The notes: generated by a model from the sequence alone, not told the origin. A DNA stretch of 36,564 bases from an uncultured Flavobacteriales bacterium (GCA_937881575.1 CALGEI010000085.1:1-36564), one strand, 5' to 3'. Shown: positions 1-9,198, counted from the first letter of the stretch. Numbers and translations are program-made.

Positions 1-511
1 ATGCGATGGACGCGACAGCAGAATGTGACGGCGCTGGCAACGGCGAGGAACTGACGGCTTGGTTGTCCAACAACGGCGGCGCTTCGGCGACGGATGCTTG
101 TGGCGGCGTCAGCTGGTCACATGACTTCGACGCTTTGAGCGAGGCATGCGGCGCAACGGGTGCAGCCAGTGTGACCTTCACGGCGACGGACGACTGCGGC
201 AATGCGACGAGCACGACGGCGACGTTCACGATCGAAGACACGACGTCTCCGGAGGTGACCGATGCGATGGACGCGACAGCAGAATGTGACGGCGCTGGCA
301 ACGGCGAGGAACTGACGGCTTGGTTGTCCAACAACGGCGGCGCTTCGGCGACGGATGCTTGTGGCGGCGTCAGCTGGTCACATGACTTCGACGCTTTGAG
401 CGAGGCATGCGGCGCAACGGGTGCAGCCAGTGTGACCTTCACGGCGACGGACGACTGCGGCAACGCGACGAGCACGACGGCGACGTTCACGATCGAAGAC
501 ACGACGTCTCC
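1..511 (+). repeat. Near-perfect 261-bp tandem repeat inside the adhesin gene
   Basis: Bases 1-250 and 262-511 are identical except for one silent T/C difference (203 versus 464). The unit is 261 bp, or 87 codons, so copy-number change keeps the frame. The other five copies of this module in the gene keep the 261-bp spacing but are clearly diverged, so this pair is a recent duplication or a recently homogenised one. The first copy is cut by the window edge, so more identical units may lie upstream. Confidence 0.93.
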
Positions 512-3500
512 AGCCTTTACTTCCGTGCCTGTTGACTATACCTTGTCTTGCGATGAGGAACTCATCTTAGATGAGGCTTTTGCAACGGACAATTGCAGCG
601 AAGTCATGATTTCGGTGAACGAAGAGGTTATATTGGATGTCTTCTGTCCAGCAGCCTATACGATCATTCGCACATTCAGGGCTGATGATGCTTGCGGTAA
701 TTTCGCCAATGCGGTTCAAACCATTTCCATTGTCGACACTTCAGCACCTGTCTTCGAAGCAGAGAGTTCCATTGAAATCAGCTGTGATAGCTGGCCAGAC
801 GGAAACTTGTACGCTACGGCAACAGACAATTGCGGGAATATCTTCATGTCCTATTCAGACGTGGAGGGTTCCGAAGGCTGTGTCACCCCTGTGGGTTCTT
901 ACATTCGAACCTATACGGCGGTGGATGACTGTGGCAATCAAAGCGACTTTGTACAAACCATTGTGCTCGTAGATGACGTGGCACCTGTTTTGACTTTGAC
1001 TTGCCCTCAGGACGCTAGTCTTCTCGCAGACGAAGCATGCGGAGTCGACACTTCAGTTGAGGCGTTAGGAACGGCTACGATCGAGGCTTCGGACAATTGC
1101 GATGCGAATTTGGCTCCACAGCTGAGCATCACAGATGGTCCAATCTCATCTATTTGTGTGGGGACTTACAGTTTCGTTCGAACATTCTCAGCAACGGTGA
1201 CGGACCAATGTGGCAACAATACAGAGGTCTCATGCGAGCAGTCCATTGTTGTTGAAGACATAGCCGGACCTTCATTGAACGAGGCCATGGACGCAACAGT
1301 GGAATGCGATGGCGCTGGCAACAGCTCAGATCTTCAGGCTTGGTTGGCGAACCAGGGTGGAGCATCGGCATTCGATGGCTGCAGCGATGTCACCTGGACC
1401 AATGACTTCGATGCCTTGAGCAATGATTGCGGTGCAACGGGCACAGCGACGGTTACATTCACGGCGATGGATGACTGCAGCAATGCGGCCAGTACAGTGG
1501 CGACCTTCACCATTGAAGACACCACAGCCCCTTCTATGGAAGAAGCAGTGACCGTCACTGTTGAATGCGATGGTGCAGGAAATGCCGCGGAACTAGAAGC
1601 TTGGCTCGCCAGCAATGGAGGCGCTTTTGCGAATGAACTCTGTGGCGCGATTTCTTGGTCAAATGACTTCGTCGCGTTGAGCGACGATTGCGGTGCTTCA
1701 GCTGCTGCGACAGTGGTCTTCACAGCGACAGATGAGTGTGGCAATGCGACGAGCACAACGGCTTCGTTCTTGATCGAAGACACGCAGGCTCCCATCATTG
1801 AAGCTTCCATTGAAATTTATTTAGCATGCGATGTTTACAGCCCAGACTCCATTTACGAAGCCACCTTTATGGATGCTTGTGCGGATGATGTGGATGTGAG
1901 CATGATCGATCAACCCTTCACGGGTGGTTGCTTGAATGTGAATCAGAGCTGGTTTATTCGCACGTATACGGCAACGGATGCTTGTGGAAATGCAAGCACG
2001 TACGAACAGATTATTTACCTGTTTGACGATGTAGCGCCGGTGGTCAGTATCGACTTCTGCCCAGCGGATGTGTCCGTAACGCTTGACGAGACCTGTTCAG
2101 GAGATACTTCGATTGAAGCTTTGGGCATGGCGCTGGCGTCTGTTACCGACAATTGTGACATCCCAGATTTGACCGTGACGTATGAAGACAGTGCGCCTGT
2201 AGCAGTGTGTGGTGCGTCCTATTCATTCATCCGAACCTTCTACGCTACCAGTGTGGATGGCTGCGGCAACGTGTCGGAAATGGTCACATGTTCTCAGACC
2301 ATTGACGTGGTCGATACCCAGGCTCCAGTCGTTCAGGCAGCATCAGACATGATCCTGGAATGCGATGGCTTAGGCAACGTTTCGAACCTCGCGTCTTGGC
2401 TTGCTGATCACGGTGGTGCTTCTGCAACGGATGCATGTGGTGCGGTGACCTGGTCAAATGATTTCGATGGATTGAGCGTTGACTGCAGTGCGACAGGTTC
2501 AGCAACGGTGACCTTCACCGCGACTGATGCTTGTGGCAATGCGTCGAGCACCATGGCGACGTTTACCGTTGAAGACACGACTGCTCCGGCGGTAGTGGAT
2601 GCGATGGATTCAACAGTCGAATGCGACGGTTCGGGCAACACATCTGCATTGGAATCGTGGCTTGCGAGCAATGGGGGTGCTTCGGCAACGGATGCATGCA
2701 GCTCCTTGACTTGGACCAATGACTTCGATGCCTTGAGTGACGACTGCGGTGCAACGGGCACGGCAACGGTCACCTTCACGGCGACGGACGACTGCGGCAA
2801 TGCAACGAGCACACAGGCTACATTCACAGTTGAAGATACCAATGCCCCTGCGGTCGCAGATGCGATGGACATGACGGTCGAATGCGATGCGTTGGGCAAC
2901 GGTGAGGAGTTGAATGCATGGCTGATGAACAACGGTGGTGCTACCGCGACGGATGCATGCGGAGGCGTGACCTGGACAAATGACTACGAAGCGCTTAGCG
3001 ATGACTGCGGTGCGACGGGTACAACAACAGTGGCTTTCACAGCAACGGACGATTGTGGCAATGCAACGAGCACTTCGGCTTCATTTACAACCGAAGACAC
3101 GATGGCTCCAACATTCACGGAATCTCCGATGGATCAAACGAATCAATGTGAGGAAACAGCCTATGCCGTTTCTGCCACGGATGCTTGCAGCTCCGTTGTT
3201 ATTTCAGAAAACCGCACCGTGATCAGTGATGATGGATGCGGCAATTACGAGCACGAAGTGACCTTGACTGCCGAAGATGCTTGTGGCAATGCGGCATCGC
3301 ATCAATTCACCATCGTTGTGATGGATACTGAAGCGCCTAGCATTGCGGATGCCGAGGGCATGGAGAACGGCGGAATCCTGCCGGTGTGCGTCGAGGATAT
3401 CTGGGGTACATTGAATGTCCCAGACCCCGTATCAATAGAAGGTTTCGACAATTGTGATGCGGACTTCACATTGGACTACTTGGAAACGGTTGTTGGTCCG

Positions 3501-4535
3501 TATGCGCCAACAGAATCCATCCGCAATTTCTTCATACCAATGTCTCCTGAAGCTGATGAAGATGGATTGACTTGTGATGATTTTGAAGTGCATGTAGCCC
3601 GTCTGTTCAACTTTGTAGGCGATGAGTTCTACACGGCCATGGGAGGTTTGATGACCAACTATGAAGACGGTTCGCGCCATTTGACTTTGGATGTCGTTTC
3701 AACGGAAAACCCCAATGCGGGCTGGACCTTTGAAATTGATTTAGACATGGGCATGAACTGGGTGGATTGGGAAGGTCAACCGGGTTCACAGAGTTATAAA
3801 TCCGACTGTGGATTGGGTGATTACACCGAGTGGATGTACCACATGATGCAGGCTTCTAGCACGGCATCAGGTTGGGGTGATTACGAAGACTCTGAGTTGT
3901 CGTTGACCCATCAGCCGGCCAACGGTTACTTTGGATTCCAGATGGGTGTTGGAGCGAACAACAAAAATGCCAACCAAGGCTTTAGTGGCTGGTTCTTCTA
4001 CACTGGAACGTTCCAAGGAGTTGATGTGATGGGATCGGGGGATGTATTCGGTGATTTGGACTTTGATCTCCCTTGGATGATCGAACGGACATACACCCTC
4101 ACTGATTGCAGCGGCAATGCATCGGAGTTCAATTACACAGTGGATGTCAATGGAGCGACTTGCGAGCCATTTGCGCCGACGTTGGATGGCAACATCGCAG
4201 ACAATTCGGACTCGGACAATGATGCAGATCCATTTGGAAATGTTTCAGAGGAAGAAGCCGATACCAAAGATCCGATCAAGATATTGGCTTTGACTCCGAA
4301 CCCCTCTTCAGAAATAGCCTTGTTGACCTTCATGGCCAGTGATGACGATTACATCGTAGTCTACCTCTACAATGGTTCCGGTGTGTTGGTGTCAAATCTC
4401 TACCAAGGACAGATTGCAGGAGGTGTGACCATGACCCTAGAAATTCCTGCCAATGAATTGGACAATGGCCTGTATCAAATACAGATCATATCCAGCTCAG
4501 GAGTGGTCACTCAGAAGTTGTTGGTCACCTCTTAA
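3..4535 (+). CDS. Giant secreted repeat protein with T9SS sorting tail (5' end outside window)
   Basis: This is the 3' part of a very large secreted or surface protein; the reading frame is open at the left edge, so the true start is missing and about 1,510 residues are visible. It is built of HYR/Ig-like beta-sandwich modules. Seven copies of one 87-residue module are recognisable by an ECDGxGN motif, an AWL motif, GGASATDACG and TATDDCGNATS; they begin near bases 3, 264, 1285, 1546, 2340, 2601 and 2862. Each carries about four conserved Cys, which fits an oxidising extracellular setting. Other HYR-like modules lie between them. Bases about 3340-4180 encode a non-repeated domain rich in aromatic residues. 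The last ~85 residues (TPNPSSEIALLTF, then NGLYQIQI) match the type A sorting domain that directs cargo through the type IX secretion system. A terminator follows. Adhesion or matrix function is inference from architecture. Confidence 0.9.
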   Translation, partial: AMDATAECDGAGNGEELTAWLSNNGGASATDACGGVSWSHDFDALSEACGATGAASVTFTATDDCGNATSTTATFTIEDTTSPEVTDAMDATAECDGAGNGEELTAWLSNNGGASATDACGGVSWSHDFDALSEACGATGAASVTFTATDDCGNATSTTATFTIEDTTSPAFTSVPVDYTLSCDEELILDEAFATDNCSEVMISVNEEVILDVFCPAAYTIIRTFRADDACGNFANAVQTISIVDTSAPVFEAESSIEISCDSWPDGNLYATATDNCGNIFMSYSDVEGSEGCVTPVGSYIRTYTAVDDCGNQSDFVQTIVLVDDVAPVLTLTCPQDASLLADEACGVDTSVEALGTATIEASDNCDANLAPQLSITDGPISSICVGTYSFVRTFSATVTDQCGNNTEVSCEQSIVVEDIAGPSLNEAMDATVECDGAGNSSDLQAWLANQGGASAFDGCSDVTWTNDFDALSNDCGATGTATVTFTAMDDCSNAASTVATFTIEDTTAPSMEEAVTVTVECDGAGNAAELEAWLASNGGAFANELCGAISWSNDFVALSDDCGASAAATVVFTATDECGNATSTTASFLIEDTQAPIIEASIEIYLACDVYSPDSIYEATFMDACADDVDVSMIDQPFTGGCLNVNQSWFIRTYTATDACGNASTYEQIIYLFDDVAPVVSIDFCPADVSVTLDETCSGDTSIEALGMALASVTDNCDIPDLTVTYEDSAPVAVCGASYSFIRTFYATSVDGCGNVSEMVTCSQTIDVVDTQAPVVQAASDMILECDGLGNVSNLASWLADHGGASATDACGAVTWSNDFDGLSVDCSATGSATVTFTATDACGNASSTMATFTVEDTTAPAVVDAMDSTVECDGSGNTSALESWLASNGGASATDACSSLTWTNDFDALSDDCGATGTATVTFTATDDCGNATSTQATFTVEDTNAPAVADAMDMTVECDALGNGEELNAWLMNNGGATATDACGGVTWTNDYEALSDDCGATGTTTVAFTATDDCGNATSTSASFTTEDTMAPTFTESPMDQTNQCEETAYAVSATDACSSVVISENRTVISDDGCGNYEHEVTLTAEDACGNAASHQFTIVVMDTEAPSIADAEGMENGGILPVCVEDIWGTLNVPDPVSIEGFDNCDADFTLDYLETVVGPYAPTESIRNFFIPMSPEADEDGLTCDDFEVHVARLFNFVGDEFYTAMGGLMTNYEDGSRHLTLDVVSTENPNAGWTFEIDLDMGMNWVDWEGQPGSQSYKSDCGLGDYTEWMYHMMQASSTASGWGDYEDSELSLTHQPANGYFGFQMGVGANNKNANQGFSGWFFYTGTFQGVDVMGSGDVFGDLDFDLPWMIERTYTLTDCSGNASEFNYTVDVNGATCEPFAPTLDGNIADNSDSDNDADPFGNVSEEEADTKDPIKILALTPNPSSEIALLTFMASDDDYIVVYLYNGSGVLVSNLYQGQIAGGVTMTLEIPANELDNGLYQIQIISSSGVVTQKLLVTS

Positions 4536-4558
4536 GAAGAGGCAAATCGATTCAAAAG

Positions 4559-4592
4559 AAAAGCCCTTCCAGCAATGGAGGGGCTTTTTTCT
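4559..4592. terminator. Rho-independent terminator, probably bidirectional
   Basis: A hairpin with AAAGCCCTTCCA on the left arm and TGGAGGGGCTTT on the right arm (one G-T pair, AGCAA loop) is followed by a T-run. It lies between the adhesin stop and the convergent 3' end of the membrane protein gene, and the left arm is preceded by an A-run, so it could serve both. Confidence 0.85.
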
Positions 4593-4619
4593 TTCGTGGC
4601 TTGAGGATATGGTGGCGCG

Positions 4620-5153
4620 TTAGCGCTCTCGGATGCGCTTGTACAACTTGGTAGCGAGGGTGATGAGAACGGCCACACCAAGTACGCCGCAGACGCCCCA
4701 GATCCAGGAAACGTTGTCTTTCAATACCACGAGAAAGACAACCGCTATGAGGATGATGGTCGGCACTTCATTGAGCAAACGGTAAGTAAGGGATGACCAG
4801 CGCGGAGTGCCACTTTGCAATTCCTTATAGATGCGTTGCCCCAGGCCTTGGTACATGAGCAAAAGCCAAACGAATCCCAACTTGACCCACATCCACGGCA
4901 TAGCGAGCAAGGCTGGATTCAGCCAAATCATAGCGCTTCCGAAGGAAACCGTCAAGACGGCCGAAGGCCAGGTGATGGCCAACCACAGTCGACGCTCCAT
5001 GATGCGATATTGTTCAATCAGGATCTCTCGCTTGGGAGAGGCCGCGTTCAAGGCCTCGCGGTGGTACACAAAAAGCCGAAAAATGTAAAATAAACCGGCA
5101 AACCAGGTCACTACGAAAATGACGTGTAGGGCTTTGAAGATATCGTATGACAT
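4620..5153 (-). CDS. CopD/HemJ-family membrane protein, possible protoporphyrinogen IX oxidase
   Basis: A 177-residue integral membrane protein with about four hydrophobic helices (roughly residues 8-30, 58-78, 84-104, 125-165). It resembles the UPF0093/HemJ group, which oxidises protoporphyrinogen IX in heme synthesis. Family-type motifs are KALHVIFVVTWFAG near the start, ERRLW in the first loop and MWVKLGFVW; His10 and Lys91 correspond to residues conserved in HemJ. The start at 5153 gives MSYDIFKALH, which begins just before the first helix as in relatives; an in-frame upstream ATG at 5195 would add 14 atypical residues and run into the divergent thioesterase gene. The start codons of the two divergent genes are only about 20 bp apart, so they share a promoter region. 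The family is firm; the exact enzymatic role is inferred. Confidence 0.8.
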   Translation of the reverse strand: MSYDIFKALHVIFVVTWFAGLFYIFRLFVYHREALNAASPKREILIEQYRIMERRLWLAITWPSAVLTVSFGSAMIWLNPALLAMPWMWVKLGFVWLLLMYQGLGQRIYKELQSGTPRWSSLTYRLLNEVPTIILIAVVFLVVLKDNVSWIWGVCGVLGVAVLITLATKLYKRIRER

Positions 5154-5173
5154 TTGCGCAAAACTACTCTGCC

Positions 5174-5686
5174 ATGGTGACTCAACGCACTCCAAAAGAA
5201 ACTTATGCCTCCAGCGCCCGCATTGTCATGCCCAACGACACGAATACATTGGGCAATCTGATGGGGGGTAACTTGCTGAATTGGATGGACATAACAGCGG
5301 CAATAAGCGCTCATCGATGCTCCCGCCGCATCTGTGTAACCGCCGCGGTCAACAACGTTTCCTTCAAACAGCCCATTCGATTGGGTGACATTGTGACGAT
5401 CCATGGCCAAGTGTCGCGGTCATTTAGCAGTTCGATGGAAGTGTTTTTGCAAGTGTTCGTGGAAGATCATCTCACCGGAGAACAAAGTCTCTGCAACGAA
5501 GCGATGTACACCTTTGTGGCAGTCGATCAATTGGGCGCTCCCATCGCAGTCCCCAATGTGTTGCCGGAAACAGACGAAGAGCAGGAACGCTTCGAAGGCG
5601 CGTTGCGAAGGCGCCAATTGCGGTTGGTGCTTGCAGGGAAAATGAAGCCTTCGGACGCCACAGAATTGAAGGCGCTGTTTGACTGA
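5174..5686 (+). CDS. Acyl-CoA thioesterase (hotdog fold, YciA/BACH-like)
   Basis: A 170-residue single-hotdog protein of the acyl-CoA hydrolase family, which cleaves acyl-CoA to free acid and CoA in the cytoplasm. The segment NTLGNLMGGNLLNWMD holds the Asn and the WMD aspartate used by YciA/ACOT-type hotdog enzymes, followed by HRCSRR and the CoA-contacting VNNVSFKQPIRLGD segment. The C-terminal RRRQLRL is charged, as in relatives. I chose the ATG at 5174 (MVTQRTPKET); the in-frame ATG at 5147 would overlap the start codon of the divergent HemJ-like gene. The gene ends 17 bp before the convergent GT9 gene. Preferred acyl chain length cannot be read from the sequence. Confidence 0.87.
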   Translation: MVTQRTPKETYASSARIVMPNDTNTLGNLMGGNLLNWMDITAAISAHRCSRRICVTAAVNNVSFKQPIRLGDIVTIHGQVSRSFSSSMEVFLQVFVEDHLTGEQSLCNEAMYTFVAVDQLGAPIAVPNVLPETDEEQERFEGALRRRQLRLVLAGKMKPSDATELKALFD

Positions 5687-5703
5687 TTGAGCGGACCATT
5701 AGT

Positions 5704-6678
5704 TCAGTCGAGAGCGGCGCGCAGCGCCGCAATGACCCGCTCGGAAGGCACGTGGTGCGTGCACCAATCGCCCGATCGATGGCCACCGTGGCGGCACCGG
5801 TCTCCCAATTTGGAACAAGGCCGCTGGCCCCGCCCTTCGGGCTCGATGTTCGCGGATCCTTTCGCAGGTCGCCAAGCGGACATGCCGAGACCCGGACGAG
5901 TGCAGCCCCAGACGGCAACCACCGGCGTGCGCATGGCTGCTGCGATGTGCATCATGCCGGTATCACCTGACAAGACCGCGCGGGATCGGCCAACAATCTG
6001 AGCTGATTCCTCCAAGCTACACTGGTTGACCTGGTTGATCACGTGCCCGTGTTCTCGCGCAATGGTCTCCGCTTCGGCGGTCTCAGTCGCTCCACCGATC
6101 AGGGTGATGGGCTGAAGGGGAAATGCGACAATGATTTCATGCAAGAGCTTTTGAGGCATGCGTTTTCCTCCGTGGGTGGCACCGATGGCGATGCACAATC
6201 CGCTACGCTGCTCGGGAGTGCTTGCCCAAATCGGCGGCCATGCGGACGCCAACTCAGCACCAAATGCCGCCAATGTCTCCGCATACCGTGAAACGATATG
6301 AGGCACAGCTTCCTTTCGCCAGCCTCGCACGAGCATCCATTTGGCGGTATTCCATTTATCCACAGTGAAGGCTAGCACCTTGAGTGCACTTTTGACCCTT
6401 CGTGATCTTAAATTGTTGTGCAGGTCGATGATGTAGTCAAACTCCAATGCCTCCAAGTCATCCGTGACCTCTCGGGTACTTCGTTCAATGGTGTGGACGC
6501 GATCAAGGGCGCCCCCCATGCCTTCTACCACGCTGGCATAAGGTTTTTTCGTGAGGTAATGCAACTCACAAGGACCGTCAATTGCATCGCGCAATGCGGC
6601 AACCGCGGGGGCTGTCAGTACGATGTCTCCAATGGAAGAAAACCGAATAATCAGAATTCGAACGACTTGTTGCGACAT
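5704..6678 (-). CDS. Glycosyltransferase family 9 (heptosyltransferase-like)
   Basis: A 324-residue GT-B enzyme of family 9, which adds heptose or related sugars to the LPS core at the inner face of the cytoplasmic membrane. The N-terminus ILIIRFSSIGDIVLTAPA is the usual GT9 opening with the catalytic-region Asp. SGDTGMMHIAAAMRTPVVAVWG near residues 240-262 is the nucleotide-sugar binding motif. The region ENLRDIL-type acceptor loop is represented by DYIIDLHNNLRSRR. Two Cys near the C-terminus (CSK..DRC) are common in Bacteroidota members. It stands alone rather than in an LPS operon and is divergent from the TatD gene, with 30 bp between starts. Donor and acceptor are unknown. Confidence 0.88.
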   Translation of the reverse strand: MSQQVVRILIIRFSSIGDIVLTAPAVAALRDAIDGPCELHYLTKKPYASVVEGMGGALDRVHTIERSTREVTDDLEALEFDYIIDLHNNLRSRRVKSALKVLAFTVDKWNTAKWMLVRGWRKEAVPHIVSRYAETLAAFGAELASAWPPIWASTPEQRSGLCIAIGATHGGKRMPQKLLHEIIVAFPLQPITLIGGATETAEAETIAREHGHVINQVNQCSLEESAQIVGRSRAVLSGDTGMMHIAAAMRTPVVAVWGCTRPGLGMSAWRPAKGSANIEPEGRGQRPCSKLGDRCRHGGHRSGDWCTHHVPSERVIAALRAALD

Positions 6679-6708
6679 GAAGCAAAGCTACCGCATTAAC
6701 TTCGTAGC

Positions 6709-7494
6709 GTGCGCATCATAGACACCCATACCCATCTCTACCAGCCGGCGTTTGATCAGGACCGCGATGCGGCCATGCAACGATGCGCCGATGCTGGAGT
6801 GGAAACCCTGTTGCTTCCCAACATTGATTCAGAGTCCATTTCACGTGTCCACGACATGATGGATCGTTGGCCCGACCGGTGTTTTGGCATGATGGGATTG
6901 CATCCTTGCCATGTAAAACCCGACTCGTGGGAATCGGAGTTGACCGCGATCAAAGAGCAAATTGACCATTCGGGAAGACGCTATGTGGCCATTGGCGAAA
7001 TTGGATTCGATTTGCATTGGGATCAAACGACACTGGACATCCAGCATGCGGCATTTCGGGAGCAAGTCAAGTGGGCGAAAGCATTGCAATTGCCCATTGT
7101 GATTCACGTTCGTGAAGCTTTTGATGCGTTGTTTGAAGCCCTCGACGAAGTCCATGATGAGCAGCTTACGGGAGTCGTCCATTGTTTCACAGGCAATTTG
7201 GAACAGGCCCAGCGTGTCTTGAATTATGATCGATTTTACTTGGGTATTGGAGGCGTTGCGACCTACAAAAATGGAGGGTTGGACGCGGTGTTGCCCCATG
7301 TTCAAAAGGAGCGTGTGATTCTCGAGACGGACAGCCCCTATTTGTCGCCTGTTCCGCATCGAGGCAAGCGCAACGAATCATCGTATACGGCGATTGTCGC
7401 GCAGCGACTTGCTGACTTCTGGGAAATGCCATTATCGGAGGTGGCGGCCATCACGACGGCCAACGCGGAACGCTTGTTTGATCTTCCAACCTGA
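6709..7494 (+). CDS. TatD-family metal-dependent hydrolase
   Basis: A 261-residue TIM-barrel hydrolase of the TatD/YcfH family; characterised members are Mg-dependent DNases or D-aminoacyl-tRNA deacylase-type enzymes acting in the cytoplasm. Metal ligands are visible: DTHTHLY at residues 5-11, the Glu of GEIGFD near 97, HVREAF, VHCFTG and the ETDSPYLSP motif near residue 207. Length is normal. The start is GTG at 6709, directly before RIIDTHTH; no ATG lies close enough to give a usual N-terminus. It is followed after 16 bp by the asparaginase gene on the same strand, so the two are probably co-transcribed. Confidence 0.9.
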   Translation: MRIIDTHTHLYQPAFDQDRDAAMQRCADAGVETLLLPNIDSESISRVHDMMDRWPDRCFGMMGLHPCHVKPDSWESELTAIKEQIDHSGRRYVAIGEIGFDLHWDQTTLDIQHAAFREQVKWAKALQLPIVIHVREAFDALFEALDEVHDEQLTGVVHCFTGNLEQAQRVLNYDRFYLGIGGVATYKNGGLDAVLPHVQKERVILETDSPYLSPVPHRGKRNESSYTAIVAQRLADFWEMPLSEVAAITTANAERLFDLPT

Positions 7495-7510
7495 CCCAAT
7501 CTGGATTGCC

Positions 7511-8560
7511 ATGGACGAAAAAGACAGTCGAATTTTACTGGTTTATACGGGCGGTACCATCGGTAGCGTGAAGGATGTGGAGGCAGGGGGATTGGTGCCC
7601 ATTGATTTTTCTGAAATTCACCGGCATGTTCCGGAACTGGAGCAGCCTGGTCGTTCGATTGAATCGGCGTCTTTTGAACCGCCGATCGATTCCTCCAACA
7701 TGGGTCCGGAACATTGGCGGCTCCTCGCTCAAATTATTCGGGATCACTATGAAGACTTTGATGGGTTCGTCGTGCTGCATGGAACGGACACGTTGGCCTA
7801 CACCGCTTCGGCGTTGAGTTTCATGCTCGAGGGATTGAGAAAACCCATCATTCTGACTGGAAGTCAATTGCCGATAGGTTTGCCGCGAACGGATGGTCGG
7901 GAAAACTTGCTCGCGGCAGTAGAAATCGCCGCTGCGTCTCGATTTGGTGAGCCCATCGTGCAAGAAGTGGCCGTGTATTTTGGGTCATCGTTGTTTCGAG
8001 GCAACCGCACGCACAAGGCCAGTGCCGAGTCCATGCAGGCCATCATTAGCCCTAATTTTCAGTCGCTGGCGGAAGCAGGTGTTGATATTATTTACAACGA
8101 CGCGCAGATGTTCCGTGACACGACTGAAGAGTTTGGATTGTTTGATACGCTCGATTCCGATGTCGCATGGTTGCCTTTGTTTCCCGGTCAACCGGCCAAT
8201 TTGATTCGACGCATAACCGAATGGCCCGAACTGAAAGGATTGGTATTGTCCACCTTTGGCTCAGGCAATGCACCTTCCAATTCAGCATTGAAAGCCGCTT
8301 TGTCCGAAGCTCATGACCGTGGCGTCGTGATGGTCAATGTGAGTCAATGCGGTCACGGTTCCGTGCATCCTGAACGGTATGCTACAGCGCATTTGTTACG
8401 AGATTGTGGGGTCATACCGGGGGGTGACATGACCACAGAGGCCGCCCTCACCAAATTGATGGTCTCCTTGGGAAAGGGGTGGAGAGGAGAAGCAATGCGC
8501 GCGGCGATGCTGGGAAATATGCGCGGCGAATTGACTCGTTTCAGCAGTCTTGTATCCTAA
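7511..8560 (+). CDS. ansA: Type I (cytoplasmic) L-asparaginase
   Basis: A 349-residue asparaginase that hydrolyses asparagine to aspartate and ammonia. The first catalytic Thr lies in YTGGTIGS near residues 12-19; the second triad region is HGTDTLAYTASALSFML near residues 90-106; SQLPIG..RTDGRENL follows as in cytosolic AnsA. There is no signal peptide, which separates it from the periplasmic type II enzymes. The start at 7511 (MDEKDSRILLVYTGG) is the family-like one; the frame is open further upstream into the TatD gene but that stretch is not homologous. It ends 4 bp from the convergent small secreted protein gene. Confidence 0.93.
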   Translation: MDEKDSRILLVYTGGTIGSVKDVEAGGLVPIDFSEIHRHVPELEQPGRSIESASFEPPIDSSNMGPEHWRLLAQIIRDHYEDFDGFVVLHGTDTLAYTASALSFMLEGLRKPIILTGSQLPIGLPRTDGRENLLAAVEIAAASRFGEPIVQEVAVYFGSSLFRGNRTHKASAESMQAIISPNFQSLAEAGVDIIYNDAQMFRDTTEEFGLFDTLDSDVAWLPLFPGQPANLIRRITEWPELKGLVLSTFGSGNAPSNSALKAALSEAHDRGVVMVNVSQCGHGSVHPERYATAHLLRDCGVIPGGDMTTEAALTKLMVSLGKGWRGEAMRAAMLGNMRGELTRFSSLVS

Positions 8561-8564
8561 GACT

Positions 8565-8963
8565 TCAATCTGCTTTACACGTTTCTCCTGAGATGGTGTG
8601 CACCCGCGTGACGGCAATGCGCGCACGCGAGGCCCCTTTAATTTTTGGCGGAGTCCGCACAAATCGTTTGGATTTTCCGGGTTGGATCGGTGGAAGCAGG
8701 TCAGTGGAGTTGAAAATACCGGTGGTGTGTTCGAGCACTCTGCCAGAATTGTCTTCAAAGTCAACACTCCAAATGAGGTGGTCAACGGTTTGTTGCTTGG
8801 TGTTATGAAATTTCACCGTATACCCAACAAGGTGGCCGAATGCCGTGGATGCCTTGACTTCTAGCACCTCCACTCCGCAGAGGCTGCCGTCTTGCGCTTG
8901 CAAGGTGCCTCCAAGCATGCTAGCGAGGATCAGGATGAGGGTTGAAAGAAGGTTGGGCATCAT
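8565..8963 (-). CDS. Small secreted protein of unknown function
   Basis: A 132-residue protein with a clear signal peptide (two Met, then LLSTLILILASMLGGTLQAQ) and likely cleavage after residue 22-23. The mature part is about 110 residues with alternating hydrophobic strands (VGYTVKFHN, HLIWSVDFEDNSG, RARIAVTRVHTI), which suggests a small Ig-like beta-sandwich, and two Cys (near residue 29 and near the C-terminus) that could form a disulfide. I do not recognise a family. It is convergent with ansA and divergent from tRNA-Ser. Confidence 0.75.
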   Translation of the reverse strand: MMPNLLSTLILILASMLGGTLQAQDGSLCGVEVLEVKASTAFGHLVGYTVKFHNTKQQTVDHLIWSVDFEDNSGRVLEHTTGIFNSTDLLPPIQPGKSKRFVRTPPKIKGASRARIAVTRVHTISGETCKAD

Positions 8964-9045
8964 GGGGCGAGGGGGGCAATCGTAAGTGGAAGCAGCAAGT
9001 TAAATAACAATTGCGCAAAGGATTGTTGAGCCTTGTTAAATCGTC

Positions 9046-9077
9046 TTGGTTTCGAACGTTGGTTTATGGTATTTTTG
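9046..9077 (+). promoter_or_regulatory. Probable promoter of tRNA-Ser
   Basis: TATTTTTG at 9070-9077 fits the Bacteroidota -7 element TAnnTTTG. TTGG at 9046-9049 is a candidate -33 element, with about 21 bp between. Transcription would start a few bases after 9080, some 25 bp before the tRNA. Confidence 0.6.
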
Positions 9078-9108
9078 CACCCCCAACGCGGCAGACGCCG
9101 TTTGGAAT

Positions 9109-9195
9109 GGAGAGGTGGCCGAGTGGCTTAAGGCGCACGCTTGGAAAGCGTGTTTACTCGAGAGGGTAACCCGGGTTCGAATCCCGGTCTCTCCA
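9109..9195 (+). tRNA. tRNA-Ser (anticodon GGA)
   Basis: An 87-nt class II tRNA. The acceptor stem GGAGAGG pairs with TCTCTCC at 9188-9194. The anticodon stem CACGC/GCGTG encloses the loop TTGGAAA, anticodon GGA. A long variable arm (TACTCGAGAGGGTA region) and the T-arm GGGTTCGAATCCC follow. The CCA end is not encoded. Confidence 0.96.
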
Positions 9196-9198
9196 CAG

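Noticed and set aside
7394-7510. Longer asparaginase start inside the TatD gene
   Set aside because: The extra 39 residues are the TatD gene read in another frame; the family N-terminus begins at 7511.
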